The notes under the pieces are model-generated. The model did no database searches and had not been told where the DNA came from. It was given only the letters and a program-made list of their open reading frames with translations. From Pseudomonas tohonis (GTDB lineage: Bacteria > Pseudomonadota > Gammaproteobacteria > Pseudomonadales > Pseudomonadaceae): a stretch of DNA of 64,000 bases. Location: NCBI RefSeq assembly GCF_012767755.2, contig NZ_AP023189.1:3970001-4034000 (forward strand), given 5' to 3'. A program made the position numbers and the translations under genes. Positions 8,799-18,298 of this stretch are shown piece after piece. How positions within the stretch are numbered: position 1 is the stretch's first letter; every line of letters begins with the position of its first letter.

Positions 8799-9737
8799 TC
8801 AGCCCTGGACGAACACCAGGGCCTTGAGCCCGCCTTCCGGGTCCACGTCCGCGAATTCCGGCGGATTGGCCAGGCGCTCGCGGAAGCGCAGAGCAGGCGC
8901 CTCCTCGGCCATGGTGCGGACGATGAAGTCGGCCCCGGTAGCCGGGTCGTTGACGCAGGCAAGCACCTGGCCGCCCTCGGCCAGCAGCTCCGGCAGGCGG
9001 CGGAGGATCTTGCGGTAGTCACGGTCCAGTTCGAAGCTGCCCTTCTGGAAGGACGGCGGGTCGATGATCACCAGGTCGTACGGCCCGCACTTCTTCACCT
9101 TGCCCCAGGACTTGAAGAGCTCGTGGCCGAGGAACATGACCCGGGTCGTGTCGTGGCCGTTCAGGCGGTGGTTGTCGCGGCCACGGCTCAGGGCGGCGCG
9201 GGCCATGTCCAGGTTGACCACCGCCTCGGCACCGCCGGCGAGGGCCGCCACGGAGAAGCCACAGGTGTAGGCGAAGAGGTTCAGCACGCGCTTGCCGGCG
9301 GCCTGCTCGCGGACCCAGCGGCGCCCGTAGCGCATGTCGAGGAACAGGCCGATGTTCTGGTTGCGCATCAGGTCCAGGCGGTAGGCCAGCCCATCCTCGT
9401 GCATGGTCCACTGCTCCACCGCCTCGCCCCAGAGCAGCTCGGTGTCGCTGCCCGGCAGGTAGCGCAACTGCAACAGTAGGCTGCGCACCGGTGCGGCGCG
9501 CCAGGCTTCGCTGGCCACCAGTCCGGCGAGCATCGCCTTGAGGCTGTCCAGCGCCCCGGCCTCCGGCTCGCGGAACAGCGCCACCTGGACCACGCCCTCC
9601 AGCCAGTCCACCACCAGGTGCTCCAGCCCCGGCCAGCGGCGGCCTCGCCCATGGAACAGGCGGCGCGTCTCGGCGGGCAGATCGCCCAGGGCGGCGGTCA
9701 GCTGGAGGCGAAGGGTTTCGATGGCGTCGGGGGTCAT
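8799..9737 (-). CDS. SAM-dependent methyltransferase, RlmI-like (rRNA m5C type)
   Basis: A 312-residue class I methyltransferase of the family that contains the C-terminal half of RlmI/RlmK (23S rRNA methylation). It has MRNQNIGLFLDMRYGRRWV, the SAM-binding motif VLNLFAYTCGFSVAALAGGA, the acidic VVNLDMARAAL, and the catalytic-loop DLVIIDPPSFQKGSF. The PUA-like N-terminal domain of true RlmI is not apparent, so the substrate is uncertain. The ATG at 9737 is chosen because the 46 residues of open frame before it are not protein-like and overlap the divergent diguanylate cyclase promoter. It converges with fecA with only 12 bases between stop codons. Confidence 0.8.
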   Translation of the reverse strand: MTPDAIETLRLQLTAALGDLPAETRRLFHGRGRRWPGLEHLVVDWLEGVVQVALFREPEAGALDSLKAMLAGLVASEAWRAAPVRSLLLQLRYLPGSDTELLWGEAVEQWTMHEDGLAYRLDLMRNQNIGLFLDMRYGRRWVREQAAGKRVLNLFAYTCGFSVAALAGGAEAVVNLDMARAALSRGRDNHRLNGHDTTRVMFLGHELFKSWGKVKKCGPYDLVIIDPPSFQKGSFELDRDYRKILRRLPELLAEGGQVLACVNDPATGADFIVRTMAEEAPALRFRERLANPPEFADVDPEGGLKALVFVQG

Positions 9738-9877
9738 GGCGGTGCGGGTCCTGGTTCCGGGGCGCGGCATTCTAACCGCAGCGCTGCTAGGCTGCCTGTG
9801 TCCCGACTCTGCGGAGGTTTTCTCGCGCCCATGGTCACAACCATGACGTTCCCGTGTCATCGTCGAGCCCGACAAGC

Positions 9878-11416
9878 ATGAACAGGCCGCCTCCCGTGGA
9901 CAGCAACCAGGGCCATATCCAGGCGCGGCGCCTGGCGTTCGGCTTCACCGCGCTGGTGATACTGGCTATCCTCGCCATGGAGACCTGGCAGGTCTGGAAG
10001 GCCCACGAACAGGAATACCGTCGCGCCGAAGTCAACGCCACCAACGTCACCAGCGCCGCCGCCCAGCATGCCCGCGATGCGGTGCGCCAGGCCGACGCGT
10101 TGCTGGTCGGGCTGATCGAACGGGTCGAGTGGGATGGCATCGACAAGCTGCAGGTGGATCGCATGCGCAGCCTGATGAAGCGCCAGCAGCGCTTCCTGCC
10201 CCAGTTGCACGGCCTGTTCATCTACGACAAGGACGGCAACTGGCTGGTGACCGACAAGGACAGCATCCCCGCCGGCGCCAACAACGCCGACCGCGAATAC
10301 TTCATCCACCACCGCGAGCGAGCCGACAAAGACCTGTACATCGGCAAGGCCATCTACAGCCGCTCGACCGGCGACCTGGTGATCCCCGTCTCGCGACGCA
10401 TCGACAACCCCGACGGCAGCTTCGGCGGTGTCGCCCTGGCGACCCTGCGGGTGAGCTACTTCGTGCGGTTCTACGAGAGCTTCGATGTGGGCGACGCCGG
10501 CATCATCATCCTCGCCCTGCAGGACGGCACGCTGCTGGTACGACGCCCGTTCCTGCCCGAAGCCATCGGCGCCAGCCTGGCCAAGGGCCTGGTGTTCAGC
10601 GAGCTGCTGCGCCAGGCACCGGCCGGAACGGCGATCTTCCATGGCCAGGTGGACGGCATGGAGCGCCTGTTCAGCTACCGCCAACTGGCCGACTACCCGC
10701 TGGTGGTGGAAACCGGCATCTCCACCCGCTCCATCACCGCGCCCTGGCTCGACCAGGTCGCGCGCTCGGCCATGGTGGTGGTGGCGATGATCGTCGGCCT
10801 GGTGCTGTTCGCCCAGGCCCTGATCCGTCGCATCGAATCCGGCGCCCTGGCCGAAGAGGAGCTGCGCCTGGCCCACGATGCCCTGGAGCAGCTGGCGATG
10901 GTCGATGGCCTCACCGGGCTGGCCAACCGCCGCCGCCTCGATGCCGTGCTGCCCATCGAGGCGAGCCGTGCCCGCCGCCAGGGCACGCCGCTGGGCATCG
11001 TCATGTTCGATATCGATCACTTCAAGCGCTACAACGACCGCTACGGCCACCCCGCCGGCGACCAGTGCATCAAGGCCGTGGCCCAGGTGGTGGCCGCCTT
11101 CGCCCGCCGCCCCGGCGACCTGGCGGCCCGCTACGGCGGCGAGGAAATGACCTTGTTGCTGCCCAACAGCAACGAGGCCAACACCCGCGCCATCGCCGAA
11201 CAGGTGTGCCTCGCCGTGCGCGAACTCGGCATCCGCCACGAAGGCAGCGAGCTGGGCCTGGTGACCCTCAGTGCCGGCATCCATGCCTACGACCCTAGCC
11301 CCAACGACGGCACCCCGGACGGCCACCTGCTGCGCGCCGCCGACGAAGCCCTCTACAGTGCCAAGGCCGCCGGGCGCGACCGCGTGCACCCACCGGAAAC
11401 CCGGCCCGCGGCCTGA
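9878..11416 (+). CDS. Membrane diguanylate cyclase (CACHE-GGDEF)
   Basis: Makes c-di-GMP from two GTP. The 512 residues comprise a membrane helix at about 20-36, a periplasmic double-CACHE-type sensor (about 40-290, with GLFIYDKDGNWLVTDKDS and ADREYFIHHRE), a second helix at about 297-315, and a GGDEF domain (about 345-505). The active site reads RYGGEEM (G420-G421-E422-E423-M424), a conservative variant of GGEEF. The product-inhibition I-site RPGD (411-414) is intact, five residues before GGEEM. Key metal-site residues are in FDIDHFKRYND. A GTG at 9854 would add eight residues. The CACHE domain suggests control by a small extracellular molecule. Such an enzyme could feed the LapA-type adhesion system at the end of the window (inference). 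Confidence 0.88.
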   Translation: MNRPPPVDSNQGHIQARRLAFGFTALVILAILAMETWQVWKAHEQEYRRAEVNATNVTSAAAQHARDAVRQADALLVGLIERVEWDGIDKLQVDRMRSLMKRQQRFLPQLHGLFIYDKDGNWLVTDKDSIPAGANNADREYFIHHRERADKDLYIGKAIYSRSTGDLVIPVSRRIDNPDGSFGGVALATLRVSYFVRFYESFDVGDAGIIILALQDGTLLVRRPFLPEAIGASLAKGLVFSELLRQAPAGTAIFHGQVDGMERLFSYRQLADYPLVVETGISTRSITAPWLDQVARSAMVVVAMIVGLVLFAQALIRRIESGALAEEELRLAHDALEQLAMVDGLTGLANRRRLDAVLPIEASRARRQGTPLGIVMFDIDHFKRYNDRYGHPAGDQCIKAVAQVVAAFARRPGDLAARYGGEEMTLLLPNSNEANTRAIAEQVCLAVRELGIRHEGSELGLVTLSAGIHAYDPSPNDGTPDGHLLRAADEALYSAKAAGRDRVHPPETRPAA

Positions 11417-11604
11417 CCCCGACCGAGACCGTCGGCCCCGTACCATCGTCCAGGGAAGCCGGATGCGAACTCTCCAAGGCGCTCCCCTTCAGTTCCCCCC
11501 ACTCCCCGCCGATAATCATTCAGCCGCTACGCTTGATCCCATGAAGGGCGCGGTTGCCCACCTGGCACCCCAGAACGAACCATAACGAACCGGGAGTCGT
11601 CCCC

Positions 11605-13230
11605 ATGCTTCTACGCCGCATGAAGATCGCGCCGCGCGCCATCCTCAGCTTTTCCCTCGTCACCCTGCTGGTGATCCTGCTCGGGCTCTTCGCCCTGCAT
11701 CAGATGAAAGGCATCCGCGCCTCCACCGTGATGCTCAGCGAAGACAGCATGCCCAGCTACGCGGCACTGGGCACGATCAACGAGAAGATGCTGCGCCTGC
11801 GCATCGTTTCCTTCCGCATCCTGGTGGACCGCGAGCCCGAGCTGCTGCGCGCCACCAGCCAGCGCGAGGCAGAACTCACCAGCCAGCTGCACCAGGCCCA
11901 GGAGGTGTACGAGAAGCTGGTGGACGATGGCGAGGAAGCGGCCCAGTACGCCCGATTCAAACAGGTGCTGGCGGACTACTACCGGGTCAACGCCAAGCTG
12001 ATGCAGCTCTCCGATGCCGGCCAGCTCGAGGAGCTGCGCGCGCTGCTGGGTGGCGAGTACAAGAAGCTCTCCGACGAGCTGGGCGTGCAGCTGGAAACCC
12101 TGATGAAGATCAACCAGCGCAACGCCGCCGAGACGGAGCAGCACGCCATCGACCAGTACGACAACGCGGTGCTGGTGGTCAGCGCGGTGATGATCCTCGC
12201 CGCACTGCTCACCGGCATCCTCGCCCTGGTGCTCACCCGCAGCATCGTCACGCCGCTGGACGAGGCCATGAAGGCCGCCGAGACCGTCGCCACCGGCAAC
12301 CTCACCGAGCGCATCGAGGTCCACGGCAGCGACGAGCCGGCACTGTTGCTCGGCTCCCTGCGCACCATGCAGCAGAGCCTGAAGAGCACCATCGTGCACA
12401 TCGCCCGCTCGTCCGACCAACTGGCCTCCGCCGCCGAGGAACTCAACGCGGTGACCGAGGACTCCAGCCGCGGCCTGCACCAGCAGAACCAGGAGATCGA
12501 GCAGGCCGCCACCGCCGTCAACGAGATGACCACCGCCGTGGACGAGGTCGCCCGCAACGCCGTCGCCACCTCCGAGGCCTCGCGCGACTCCGATCGCACC
12601 GCGCGCGGCGGCCAGGACCAGGTCAACCGCACCGTCGACTCCATCAGCGACCTGGCCCGCGATGTCGGCGAGACCTCCGGCCAGGTCGAGGAACTGGCCG
12701 GCAAGGTGCAGGGCATCAGCAAGGTGCTCGACGTGATCCGCGCCATCGCCGAACAGACCAACCTGCTGGCGCTCAACGCCGCCATCGAGGCCGCCCGTGC
12801 CGGCGATGCCGGGCGCGGTTTCGCCGTGGTGGCCGACGAGGTGCGCGCCCTCGCCCACCGCACCCAGCAGTCGACCCAGGAAATCGAGCAGATGATCGGC
12901 GGCATCCAGCAGGGCACCAACCAGGCGGTCGACGCCATGCAGCACAGCAGCCAGCGCGCCCGCGCCACCCTGGAGATGGCCCGCGCCGCCGGCAAGGCGC
13001 TGGACACCATCACCGAAGCCATCAGCCACATCAGCGAGCGCAACCTGGTGATCGCCAGCGCGTCCGAGGAACAGGCGCAGGTGGCCCGGGAGGTGGACCG
13101 CAACCTGGTCAACATCCGCGACCTGGCCCAGCAGACCGCCGCCGGCGCCCACCAGACCAGCGCCGCGAGCCAGGAACTCTCGCGCCTGGCCGTGGACCTC
13201 AACGGCCTGGTCATGCGCTTTCGCGTGTGA
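11605..13230 (+). CDS. Methyl-accepting chemotaxis protein (4HB-HAMP-MA)
   Basis: A 541-residue inner-membrane chemoreceptor. TM1 is near residues 12-29 ([18 protein letters not shown]), then a ~155-residue four-helix-bundle periplasmic sensor, TM2 near 188-207 ([20 protein letters not shown]), HAMP, and the cytoplasmic signalling hairpin. The hairpin tip, [18 protein letters not shown], binds CheA/CheW. It ends LVMRFRV without the C-terminal CheR-tethering pentapeptide. The ATG at 11605 follows GGGAG; upstream in-frame codons to 11554 are not family-like. The ligand is unknown. It sits just after the diguanylate cyclase but ~190 bases away, so it is probably a separate transcript. A strong hairpin follows. 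Confidence 0.9.
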   Translation: MLLRRMKIAPRAILSFSLVTLLVILLGLFALHQMKGIRASTVMLSEDSMPSYAALGTINEKMLRLRIVSFRILVDREPELLRATSQREAELTSQLHQAQEVYEKLVDDGEEAAQYARFKQVLADYYRVNAKLMQLSDAGQLEELRALLGGEYKKLSDELGVQLETLMKINQRNAAETEQHAIDQYDNAVLVVSAVMILAALLTGILALVLTRSIVTPLDEAMKAAETVATGNLTERIEVHGSDEPALLLGSLRTMQQSLKSTIVHIARSSDQLASAAEELNAVTEDSSRGLHQQNQEIEQAATAVNEMTTAVDEVARNAVATSEASRDSDRTARGGQDQVNRTVDSISDLARDVGETSGQVEELAGKVQGISKVLDVIRAIAEQTNLLALNAAIEAARAGDAGRGFAVVADEVRALAHRTQQSTQEIEQMIGGIQQGTNQAVDAMQHSSQRARATLEMARAAGKALDTITEAISHISERNLVIASASEEQAQVAREVDRNLVNIRDLAQQTAAGAHQTSAASQELSRLAVDLNGLVMRFRV

Positions 13231-13237
13231 CCCCCGG

Positions 13238-13264
13238 CGCCTGCGCGAACCCATCGCGCAGGCG
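13238..13264 (+). terminator. GC-rich hairpin after the chemoreceptor gene
   Basis: CGCCTGCGCGA (13238-13248) and TCGCGCAGGCG (13254-13264) are perfect inverted repeats with a 5-base loop, 8 bases after the stop. The next bases are TTCAATT, a poor U-tract. Confidence 0.7.
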
Positions 13265-13362
13265 TTCAATTACCGCGCATGCGTACAAGCCGCCCGCCCG
13301 GCGATCTGCAAGGCTGGCGAACCATCCCGCCTGCCCCCACGCTTCGATGAAGGAACCCGAGC

Positions 13363-14274
13363 ATGAACCGCAGCGAAATGCGCCGCGTGGACCTGAACAT
13401 GCTGATCGTCTTCGAGACGCTGATGCACGAGCGCAACCTGACCCGCACCGCCGAGAAGCTGTTCCTCGGCCAGCCGGCGATCAGCGCCGCGCTGTCGCGC
13501 CTGCGCGACTACTTCAACGACCCCCTGTTCGTGCGCAGTGGCCGCGCCATGGAACCCACCACCCGCGCGGTGGAAATCCTCCAGCAACTGCGCCCGGCGC
13601 TGGACGCCATGTCCAACGCCCTGAGCCATGCCCATGAATTCGATCCGGCCACCAGCAACATGGTGTTCCGCATCGGCCTTTCCGACGACGTCGAGTGCGG
13701 CCTGCTGCCCCCGCTGCTCAACCACCTGCGCGAGGTGGCACCGAACATCGTGCTGGTGGTACGCCGCGCCAACTTCCTGCTGATGCCGAGCCTCCTCGCC
13801 TCGGGCGAGATCTCCGTCGGCGTCAGCTACACCACCGAACTGCCGGCCAACGCCAAGTGCCGCACCCTGCGGCGCATCCAGACCATGGTGCTGCGCGCCG
13901 ACAAGCGCCCCGAGCCGCTGACCCTGGACGACTACTGCAGCCGCCCCCACGCACTGATCTCCTTCTCGGGCGACCTGTGCGGCAACATCGACCAGGACCT
14001 GGCGCGCATCGGCCGCTCCCGTCGCGTGGTGCTCGCCGTGCCGCAGTTCAACGGCCTGCGCGCGCTGCTGGCCAACTCCGACGTGATCGCCACCGTGCCC
14101 GACTACGCCGCCAGCGAACTGGTGGCCGGCGGCGGCCTGCGTGCCGAGCCGCCGCCCTTCGAGATCGTTCCCGCCAAGCTGACCATGGCCTGGCGCGGCG
14201 CCCAGGACAACGACTCCGCCGAACGCTGGCTGCGCACCCAGATCGTGCGTTTCATGAGCGAAGACGGGCTCTGA
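13363..14274 (+). CDS. LysR-family transcriptional regulator (NodD/LeuO-like subgroup)
   Basis: A 303-residue DNA-binding regulator. The N-terminal winged helix-turn-helix is clear: LNMLIVFETLMHERNLTRTA, AEKLFLGQPAISAALSRLR and the FNDPLFVRSGRAMEPT wing. The rest is a two-lobed effector domain. The phrase VDLNMLIVF and the ending of the HTH place it in the NodD/LeuO-like group rather than with CysB or CbbR types. AAGGAA lies 8 bases before the ATG. There is no divergent partner: the next gene in the same direction is a small AraC-type protein, so its target cannot be inferred from a divergent promoter. Confidence 0.87.
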   Translation: MNRSEMRRVDLNMLIVFETLMHERNLTRTAEKLFLGQPAISAALSRLRDYFNDPLFVRSGRAMEPTTRAVEILQQLRPALDAMSNALSHAHEFDPATSNMVFRIGLSDDVECGLLPPLLNHLREVAPNIVLVVRRANFLLMPSLLASGEISVGVSYTTELPANAKCRTLRRIQTMVLRADKRPEPLTLDDYCSRPHALISFSGDLCGNIDQDLARIGRSRRVVLAVPQFNGLRALLANSDVIATVPDYAASELVAGGGLRAEPPPFEIVPAKLTMAWRGAQDNDSAERWLRTQIVRFMSEDGL

Positions 14275-14373
14275 AGCGAATTAACAACGTTTAACTCGCC
14301 CACCGCCCTGGCCTCCCGAACAATCTGCTGACCTCCTGTGCCCATCCGGCCACGGGATCGAACGCGGATCGGG

Positions 14374-14778
14374 ATGATCGCCATGGCCAGTACTCACCAC
14401 GACAGCACCTGCGCATACCACCCGCCCGAGGCCGGCTCCGGCGCCTCGGGCGGCCTCGCCCCGTGGCGCGAGCGCCTGGCCAAGCAGATGATCCTCACCC
14501 ACCTCGCCGAGGGCATCCCGGTCGCCCGCCTGGCCGAAGCCTGCGCCCTCTCCCGCAGCCACTTCGCCCGCGCCTTCAAATGCACCACCGGCATGACGCC
14601 CCAGGATTGGCTGCGCCGGCAACGCCTGGCCCGCGCCAAGGAACTGATCCGCAACTCCGACCTCAGCCTCACCCGTATCAGCCTCGAATGTGGCTTCTAC
14701 GACCAGGCCCACTTCTCCCGCCTGTTCACCCGCCTCGAAGGCGTCAACCCGATGAGCTGGCGGCTGATCGGCGAGTGA
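14374..14778 (+). CDS. Small AraC-family regulator (HTH domain only)
   Basis: About 134 residues, essentially a lone AraC/XylS DNA-binding domain: WRERLAKQMILTHLAEGIPV, the first HTH (VARLAEACALSRSHFARAF), the linker GMTPQDWLRRQRLARAKELI and the second HTH (SLTRISLECGFYDQAHFSRL) ending FTRLEGVNPMSWR. The usual N-terminal cupin or effector domain is absent. This small class exists in Pseudomonas as stand-alone regulators. Starts at 14374 or 14383 are both possible, each with a weak GGGA-type site. It is 100 bases after the LysR gene and may be co-transcribed. Confidence 0.83.
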   Translation: MIAMASTHHDSTCAYHPPEAGSGASGGLAPWRERLAKQMILTHLAEGIPVARLAEACALSRSHFARAFKCTTGMTPQDWLRRQRLARAKELIRNSDLSLTRISLECGFYDQAHFSRLFTRLEGVNPMSWRLIGE

Positions 14779-14785
14779 CGGGCCC

Positions 14786-14810
14786 GTGGGAGCGGCTTCA
14801 GCCGCGAAAG
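14786..14810 (+). repeat. REP palindrome (GTGGGAGCGGCTTCAGCCGC)
   Basis: A Pseudomonas-type REP with inverted core GCGGCTTCAGCCGC, just after the AraC gene stop. Similar copies occur at 2280, 2325, 19678, 41379 and 41633. It abuts the left end of the 0.5 kb element and mirrors the REP at 19678. Confidence 0.8.
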
Positions 14811-14864
14811 CCCCGCAGCAGGGAACCCGCTGCGAGTGGCCGGATGATCTGTCGAGAATGAATT

Positions 14865-15336
14865 GGCTCTGTCTGAGTTAAGTGTTGCTAGAAGAGTTGA
14901 GCCCAGCTGATTGCCGAGCTTTGCTGAAGTTTCTGGTTTCGCCCCCCCGGGCGAGTCCCTTTTTTCAGTCGCCAAAAAAGGAACCAAAAACGCTTGCCCC
15001 TCCATACGGGTCTGGCTTCGCCAGACTCCCCTCGCTCCATCATCGTTTCAGGGGCCCGGCGTAACGGGCCATCCATGGCCCGGTACGCCTTTCGCGACAT
15101 CCATGTCGCTCAACCCCTGAAACGACGATTGCGCTCGGCCTCCTGAAAGGGGCGTTTGGTCGCTGCTCCAACATCGATGCTCGATACTTCACATTGATGT
15201 GCGCATCACCACCGGGTGGACGCCGTGGCTGGCGGCTTTCGTAGGATGGCGTAGAGCGAAGCGAAACCCATGCGGTGGGTCTGCCAGGAATCCAGAGTCG
15301 TCCTGTTGAATCCACACAGCTAACGCAGACAGAGCC
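14865..15336 (+). mobile_element. MITE-like non-coding element, copy 1
   Basis: A 472 bp segment without a credible gene. The ends are 17 bp imperfect terminal inverted repeats: GGCTCTGTCTGAGTTAA (14865-14881) and CTAACGCAGACAGAGCC (15320-15336), 15 of 17 matching. An 8 bp direct repeat AATGAATT flanks it on both sides (14857-14864 and 15337-15344). The flanks resemble the core of the local REP (GCGAATGAATTCGCTCCCAC), as if it had inserted in a REP. Internal hairpins include TCTGGCTTCGCCAGA (15011-15025) and CGTTTCAGGGG/CCCCTGAAACG (15044-15054/15114-15124). The repeat GTAGGATGGCGTAGAGCGAA also lies inside (15242-15271). A diverged inverted copy lies at 19154-19655. Confidence 0.65.
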
Positions 15337-15429
15337 AATGAATTCGCCCCCACGAGACCATGCAACGGTGCGAGGTTCAGCCCCGCTGCGTTGGGCTTCG
15401 TACCTCAGCCCAACCTGCGGGTCATGGGT

Positions 15430-16920
15430 TCAATGGGGCATGCCTTGCACCGGCGCGCCGCGCCAGAGGCTCGGGAGGGGCATCGCCAGGCGCCACTCCA
15501 GGGCACGCTGGGGGTGCTCGCCGCCACTGCGCAACTTGTCCAGCGCGTAGGCCCGGGTGGTTTCCAGCAAGCGGTAGCGCACCTGCCCGTACTCCGGCTC
15601 CGCCAGCAACAGGGACTTGGCCACCAGGTGGCTGATGGCCTCGTACAGCCGCGTTTCGCTGATGCGCTCGCAGCCGATGACCCGCACGGCGCCGTCGAAG
15701 GTGAAGGCCTGCTTGAACAGGGCCAGGCGTTGCAGCACGACGCGCTCCAGCGCAGTCAGCAGGTCATAGCTCCAATCCAGGCTGGCCCTCAGGCTCTGGT
15801 GCCGGGGTACCGCCGTGCGCCGCGCGTGGGCGAGCAGTTGGAACGGGCCATCGAGCAGCCGTTGCAGGCCGTCGAGGCCGAGGCTGTCCACCTGGGCCGC
15901 GGCCAGTTCGATGGCCAGCGGCAGGCCGTCGAGGCGGCGGCAGATCTCGCTCACCCGCGGCACGTCATCCGGGCGCAGGCGGAAGCCATCCTGGCGGGCG
16001 CGGGCCCGGCTGACGAACAGGCGGATGGCGGCGCAGCCCAGGGCTTCCTCCACGGAGCAGTCGGCCAGCGCGGGCGGCACCGGCAGGCCCGCCAGGCGCT
16101 GGACGAACTCGCCTTCGGCCAGCAACGGCTCGCGGCTGGTGGCCAGGATCGACAGGCGCGGCGCGCGGCGCAGCAGCCCCTCGGCCAGCAGCGCCGCGGC
16201 GTCCGGCAGGTGCTCGCAGTTGTCCAGCACCAGCAGCGCATGACGGCCGCGCAGTTGCCGGCCGATGTCGGCGATCGGGTCCGTCCCCGGGTCCTGGAGG
16301 CCGAGCACCGCAGCCACACGGCGGGCCACGCCGTCGGCCCCGCACTCGGCCAGGTCGATGAGGTGCGCCCCGTCCGCGTAGTGCTCCAGCAACAGTTCGG
16401 CGACGCGCAGCGCCACGGTGGTCTTGCCCACGCCGCCGGGGCCGGCCAGGGTGAAGAAGCGCCGCTGCGGCAACTCGCGCACCAGGGTCCCCACCAGCGC
16501 ATCGCGCCCCTCGATGCGGGTCAGCCGCACCGGCAGGTTATGCGCCGGCCACGCACCCGGGGTTGCAGCCGGCGCCCCGCCTTCGCAGCTCACTTCGGCG
16601 ACGAAGCTGTAGCCGCGCTGCGGCACGTTGGCGATGAAGCGGCGCCCGTCACGCCCGTCGCCCAGGGCGCGACGCAAGGCGGCGATATGCACCCGCAGGT
16701 TGGTTTCCTCCACCACGGTGGTGGGCCAGACGCGGGCGATGATGCAGTCCTTGCCAACCAGGTGGCCGGCGTTCTCCAGCAGCAGCTGGAGGATGTCCAG
16801 GGCGCGGCTGCCCAGGTGCAGCGGGCGCTCGCCCTCGAGCAGGAGGCGGCGCTGGACGTGGAACCGGAATGTGCCGAAGCACAGCACGGGGTCATCCTGG
16901 AAGATGGTGGGGTTGTTCAT
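15430..16920 (-). CDS. Winged-helix (OmpR/CadC type) regulator with NB-ARC-like ATPase
   Basis: A 496-residue signal-responsive transcription factor. Residues ~10-110 form a Trans_reg_C winged helix (FGTFRFHVQRRLLLEGERPL, RALDILQLLLENAG, VVEETNLRVHIAALRRALGD, ANVPQRGYSFVAEV). The STAND/AP-ATPase domain follows: Walker A GPGGVGKTT (residues 160-168, K166), Walker B ALLVLDNCEH, a sensor-like ILATSREPLL, and GLPLAIELAAAQV. Helical winged segments close it. Larger relatives carry TPR repeats after this point; here the protein ends soon after, so the sensor part is short or absent. There is no membrane segment. The target is unknown. The same-strand GlxA-type gene begins the block ~190 bases upstream. 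Confidence 0.85.
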   Translation of the reverse strand: MNNPTIFQDDPVLCFGTFRFHVQRRLLLEGERPLHLGSRALDILQLLLENAGHLVGKDCIIARVWPTTVVEETNLRVHIAALRRALGDGRDGRRFIANVPQRGYSFVAEVSCEGGAPAATPGAWPAHNLPVRLTRIEGRDALVGTLVRELPQRRFFTLAGPGGVGKTTVALRVAELLLEHYADGAHLIDLAECGADGVARRVAAVLGLQDPGTDPIADIGRQLRGRHALLVLDNCEHLPDAAALLAEGLLRRAPRLSILATSREPLLAEGEFVQRLAGLPVPPALADCSVEEALGCAAIRLFVSRARARQDGFRLRPDDVPRVSEICRRLDGLPLAIELAAAQVDSLGLDGLQRLLDGPFQLLAHARRTAVPRHQSLRASLDWSYDLLTALERVVLQRLALFKQAFTFDGAVRVIGCERISETRLYEAISHLVAKSLLLAEPEYGQVRYRLLETTRAYALDKLRSGGEHPQRALEWRLAMPLPSLWRGAPVQGMPH

Positions 16921-17114
16921 GTCGCTGTCGTGCCGACGCCGAATGGCCTCGCCCTGCGGACTGCCTGCAGGGCCCCGATCCGGGCCCGTGCACCCTCCTT
17001 ACGAGAATGCTTCCCATCATCCCAGCCTGGTGTGACGGAACAATCACGGCGAGGGGAACGAGACGGCCAAGGCGGTGCCCAGGACGGACACGCGCCGGAA
17101 CCCTCGACGGCCTG

Positions 17115-18065
17115 CTAGCTGAACTGCTGGCGGTACTGCGCGGGGCTGAGCCCGAGCTTCTCGGCGAACAGCACGCGCATGTGCCGCACGCTGCCGAAAC
17201 CGCTGCGGTAGGCCACGGTCTTCAGGGGCAGGTCGCAGGTTTCCAGCAGGCTGCGGGCGCGGTCCAGGCGCGCGCCCTGGAGAAACTCCATGGGCGTCAT
17301 CTTCACCTCGCGGGCGAACACGCGGGAGAAGTGCCGGGGACTCATCGCCGCCAGGGTGGCCATGCGCTCGACGCTGAAGGGCTCCTCCAGATGTTCCAGC
17401 ACGTGGTTCTGCACCCGCGCGATCGGCGAGTCGTCGCCCACCACGCCGGCCGCCAGCGGGCTGAACTGCGCCTGCCCGCCCTGGCGCTGCATCACCACCA
17501 GCAGCACCTTGGCCACATCCAGCGCCAGCTTGCGGCCATGGTCCTCGGCGACCACGCCCAGGGCCAGGTCGATGCCGGCGGTGACGCCGCCGGAGGTGAG
17601 CAGCTTGCCGTCGCGGATATAGATGCGGTCCGTCTCGATCGCAACCCCCGGACAGCGTCGCGCCAGGCGCTCGATGTAGTGCCAGTGGGTGGTGACCCGA
17701 CGGCCATCGAGCAAGCCGGCCTCGGCGAGGATGAAGGCGCCGGTGCAGATCGAGCCGTAGCGCCGCGAGGCCTGCGCCGCGCGATTGAGCCAGGGCACCA
17801 GTGCGCCGTGGCTGTCGTTGTAGGCGCCGGGGCCGCCGGGCACCAGCAGCAGGTCGAAGTCCGGCTCGACCTCTTCGATCAGATGCTCGGCCTGCATGAC
17901 CAGGCCATTGGAGGCCCGCACGCTGCGTTCCCCGCTGGCGAGGGTGAGGATGCGATAGGCCTGCTCGGGCGGCAGGTAGCGGTTGGCGATGGAAAAGACG
18001 TCCATGGGGCCTGCGACATCGAGCGTCAGCAGGTCGGGGAACAGGAGGATGGCAACGGTCTTCAT
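17115..18065 (-). CDS. GlxA-family AraC regulator with DJ-1/PfpI-like domain
   Basis: A 316-residue regulator. The N-terminal half is a class I glutamine-amidotransferase/DJ-1-like domain ([59 protein letters not shown]). The Cys in the nucleophile-elbow position is seen in SICTGA. The C-terminal half is a double AraC HTH ([20 protein letters not shown] and [20 protein letters not shown]). Relatives control arginine, carnitine, choline or glycine-betaine metabolism, but no such genes lie next to this one. The ATG at 18065 starts the conserved [11 protein letters not shown]; the open frame before it is not conserved-looking. Divergent from terC. Confidence 0.87.
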   Translation of the reverse strand: MKTVAILLFPDLLTLDVAGPMDVFSIANRYLPPEQAYRILTLASGERSVRASNGLVMQAEHLIEEVEPDFDLLLVPGGPGAYNDSHGALVPWLNRAAQASRRYGSICTGAFILAEAGLLDGRRVTTHWHYIERLARRCPGVAIETDRIYIRDGKLLTSGGVTAGIDLALGVVAEDHGRKLALDVAKVLLVVMQRQGGQAQFSPLAAGVVGDDSPIARVQNHVLEHLEEPFSVERMATLAAMSPRHFSRVFAREVKMTPMEFLQGARLDRARSLLETCDLPLKTVAYRSGFGSVRHMRVLFAEKLGLSPAQYRQQFS

Positions 18066-18298
18066 GCAGCGGCGGGAGGCGTCCGGCAGTTGGAAACGCG
18101 CAGTATGAACAGGCGCCGGGAGGCTGTCTGCGAACAATTGCCGGTGGCGCGAACGCGCGGGCCGAAGCCCCCGCGTACCGCCCGTCGGAAGCCGCCTCGG
18201 GGGCACGCGGTCGCAGCCAGGCTGAAAAGACTTGTTGCTATTCCCACATCGCCGCCGTTCGGTCGAATCTCCAGAATGGCGCCTCCCTGAATCTTCGG

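Noticed and set aside
14865..15336. Small proteins encoded by the repeat element
   Set aside because: Short frames exist on both strands, but they are not kept between the two copies, while the hairpins are.
15391..17118. 575-codon plus-strand frame opposite the NB-ARC regulator
   Set aside because: Antisense shadow with low-complexity composition; the minus-strand gene has clear Walker motifs.
18066..18298. yybP-ykoY manganese riboswitch before terC
   Set aside because: The expected conserved stems and loops could not be recognised in the short gap.
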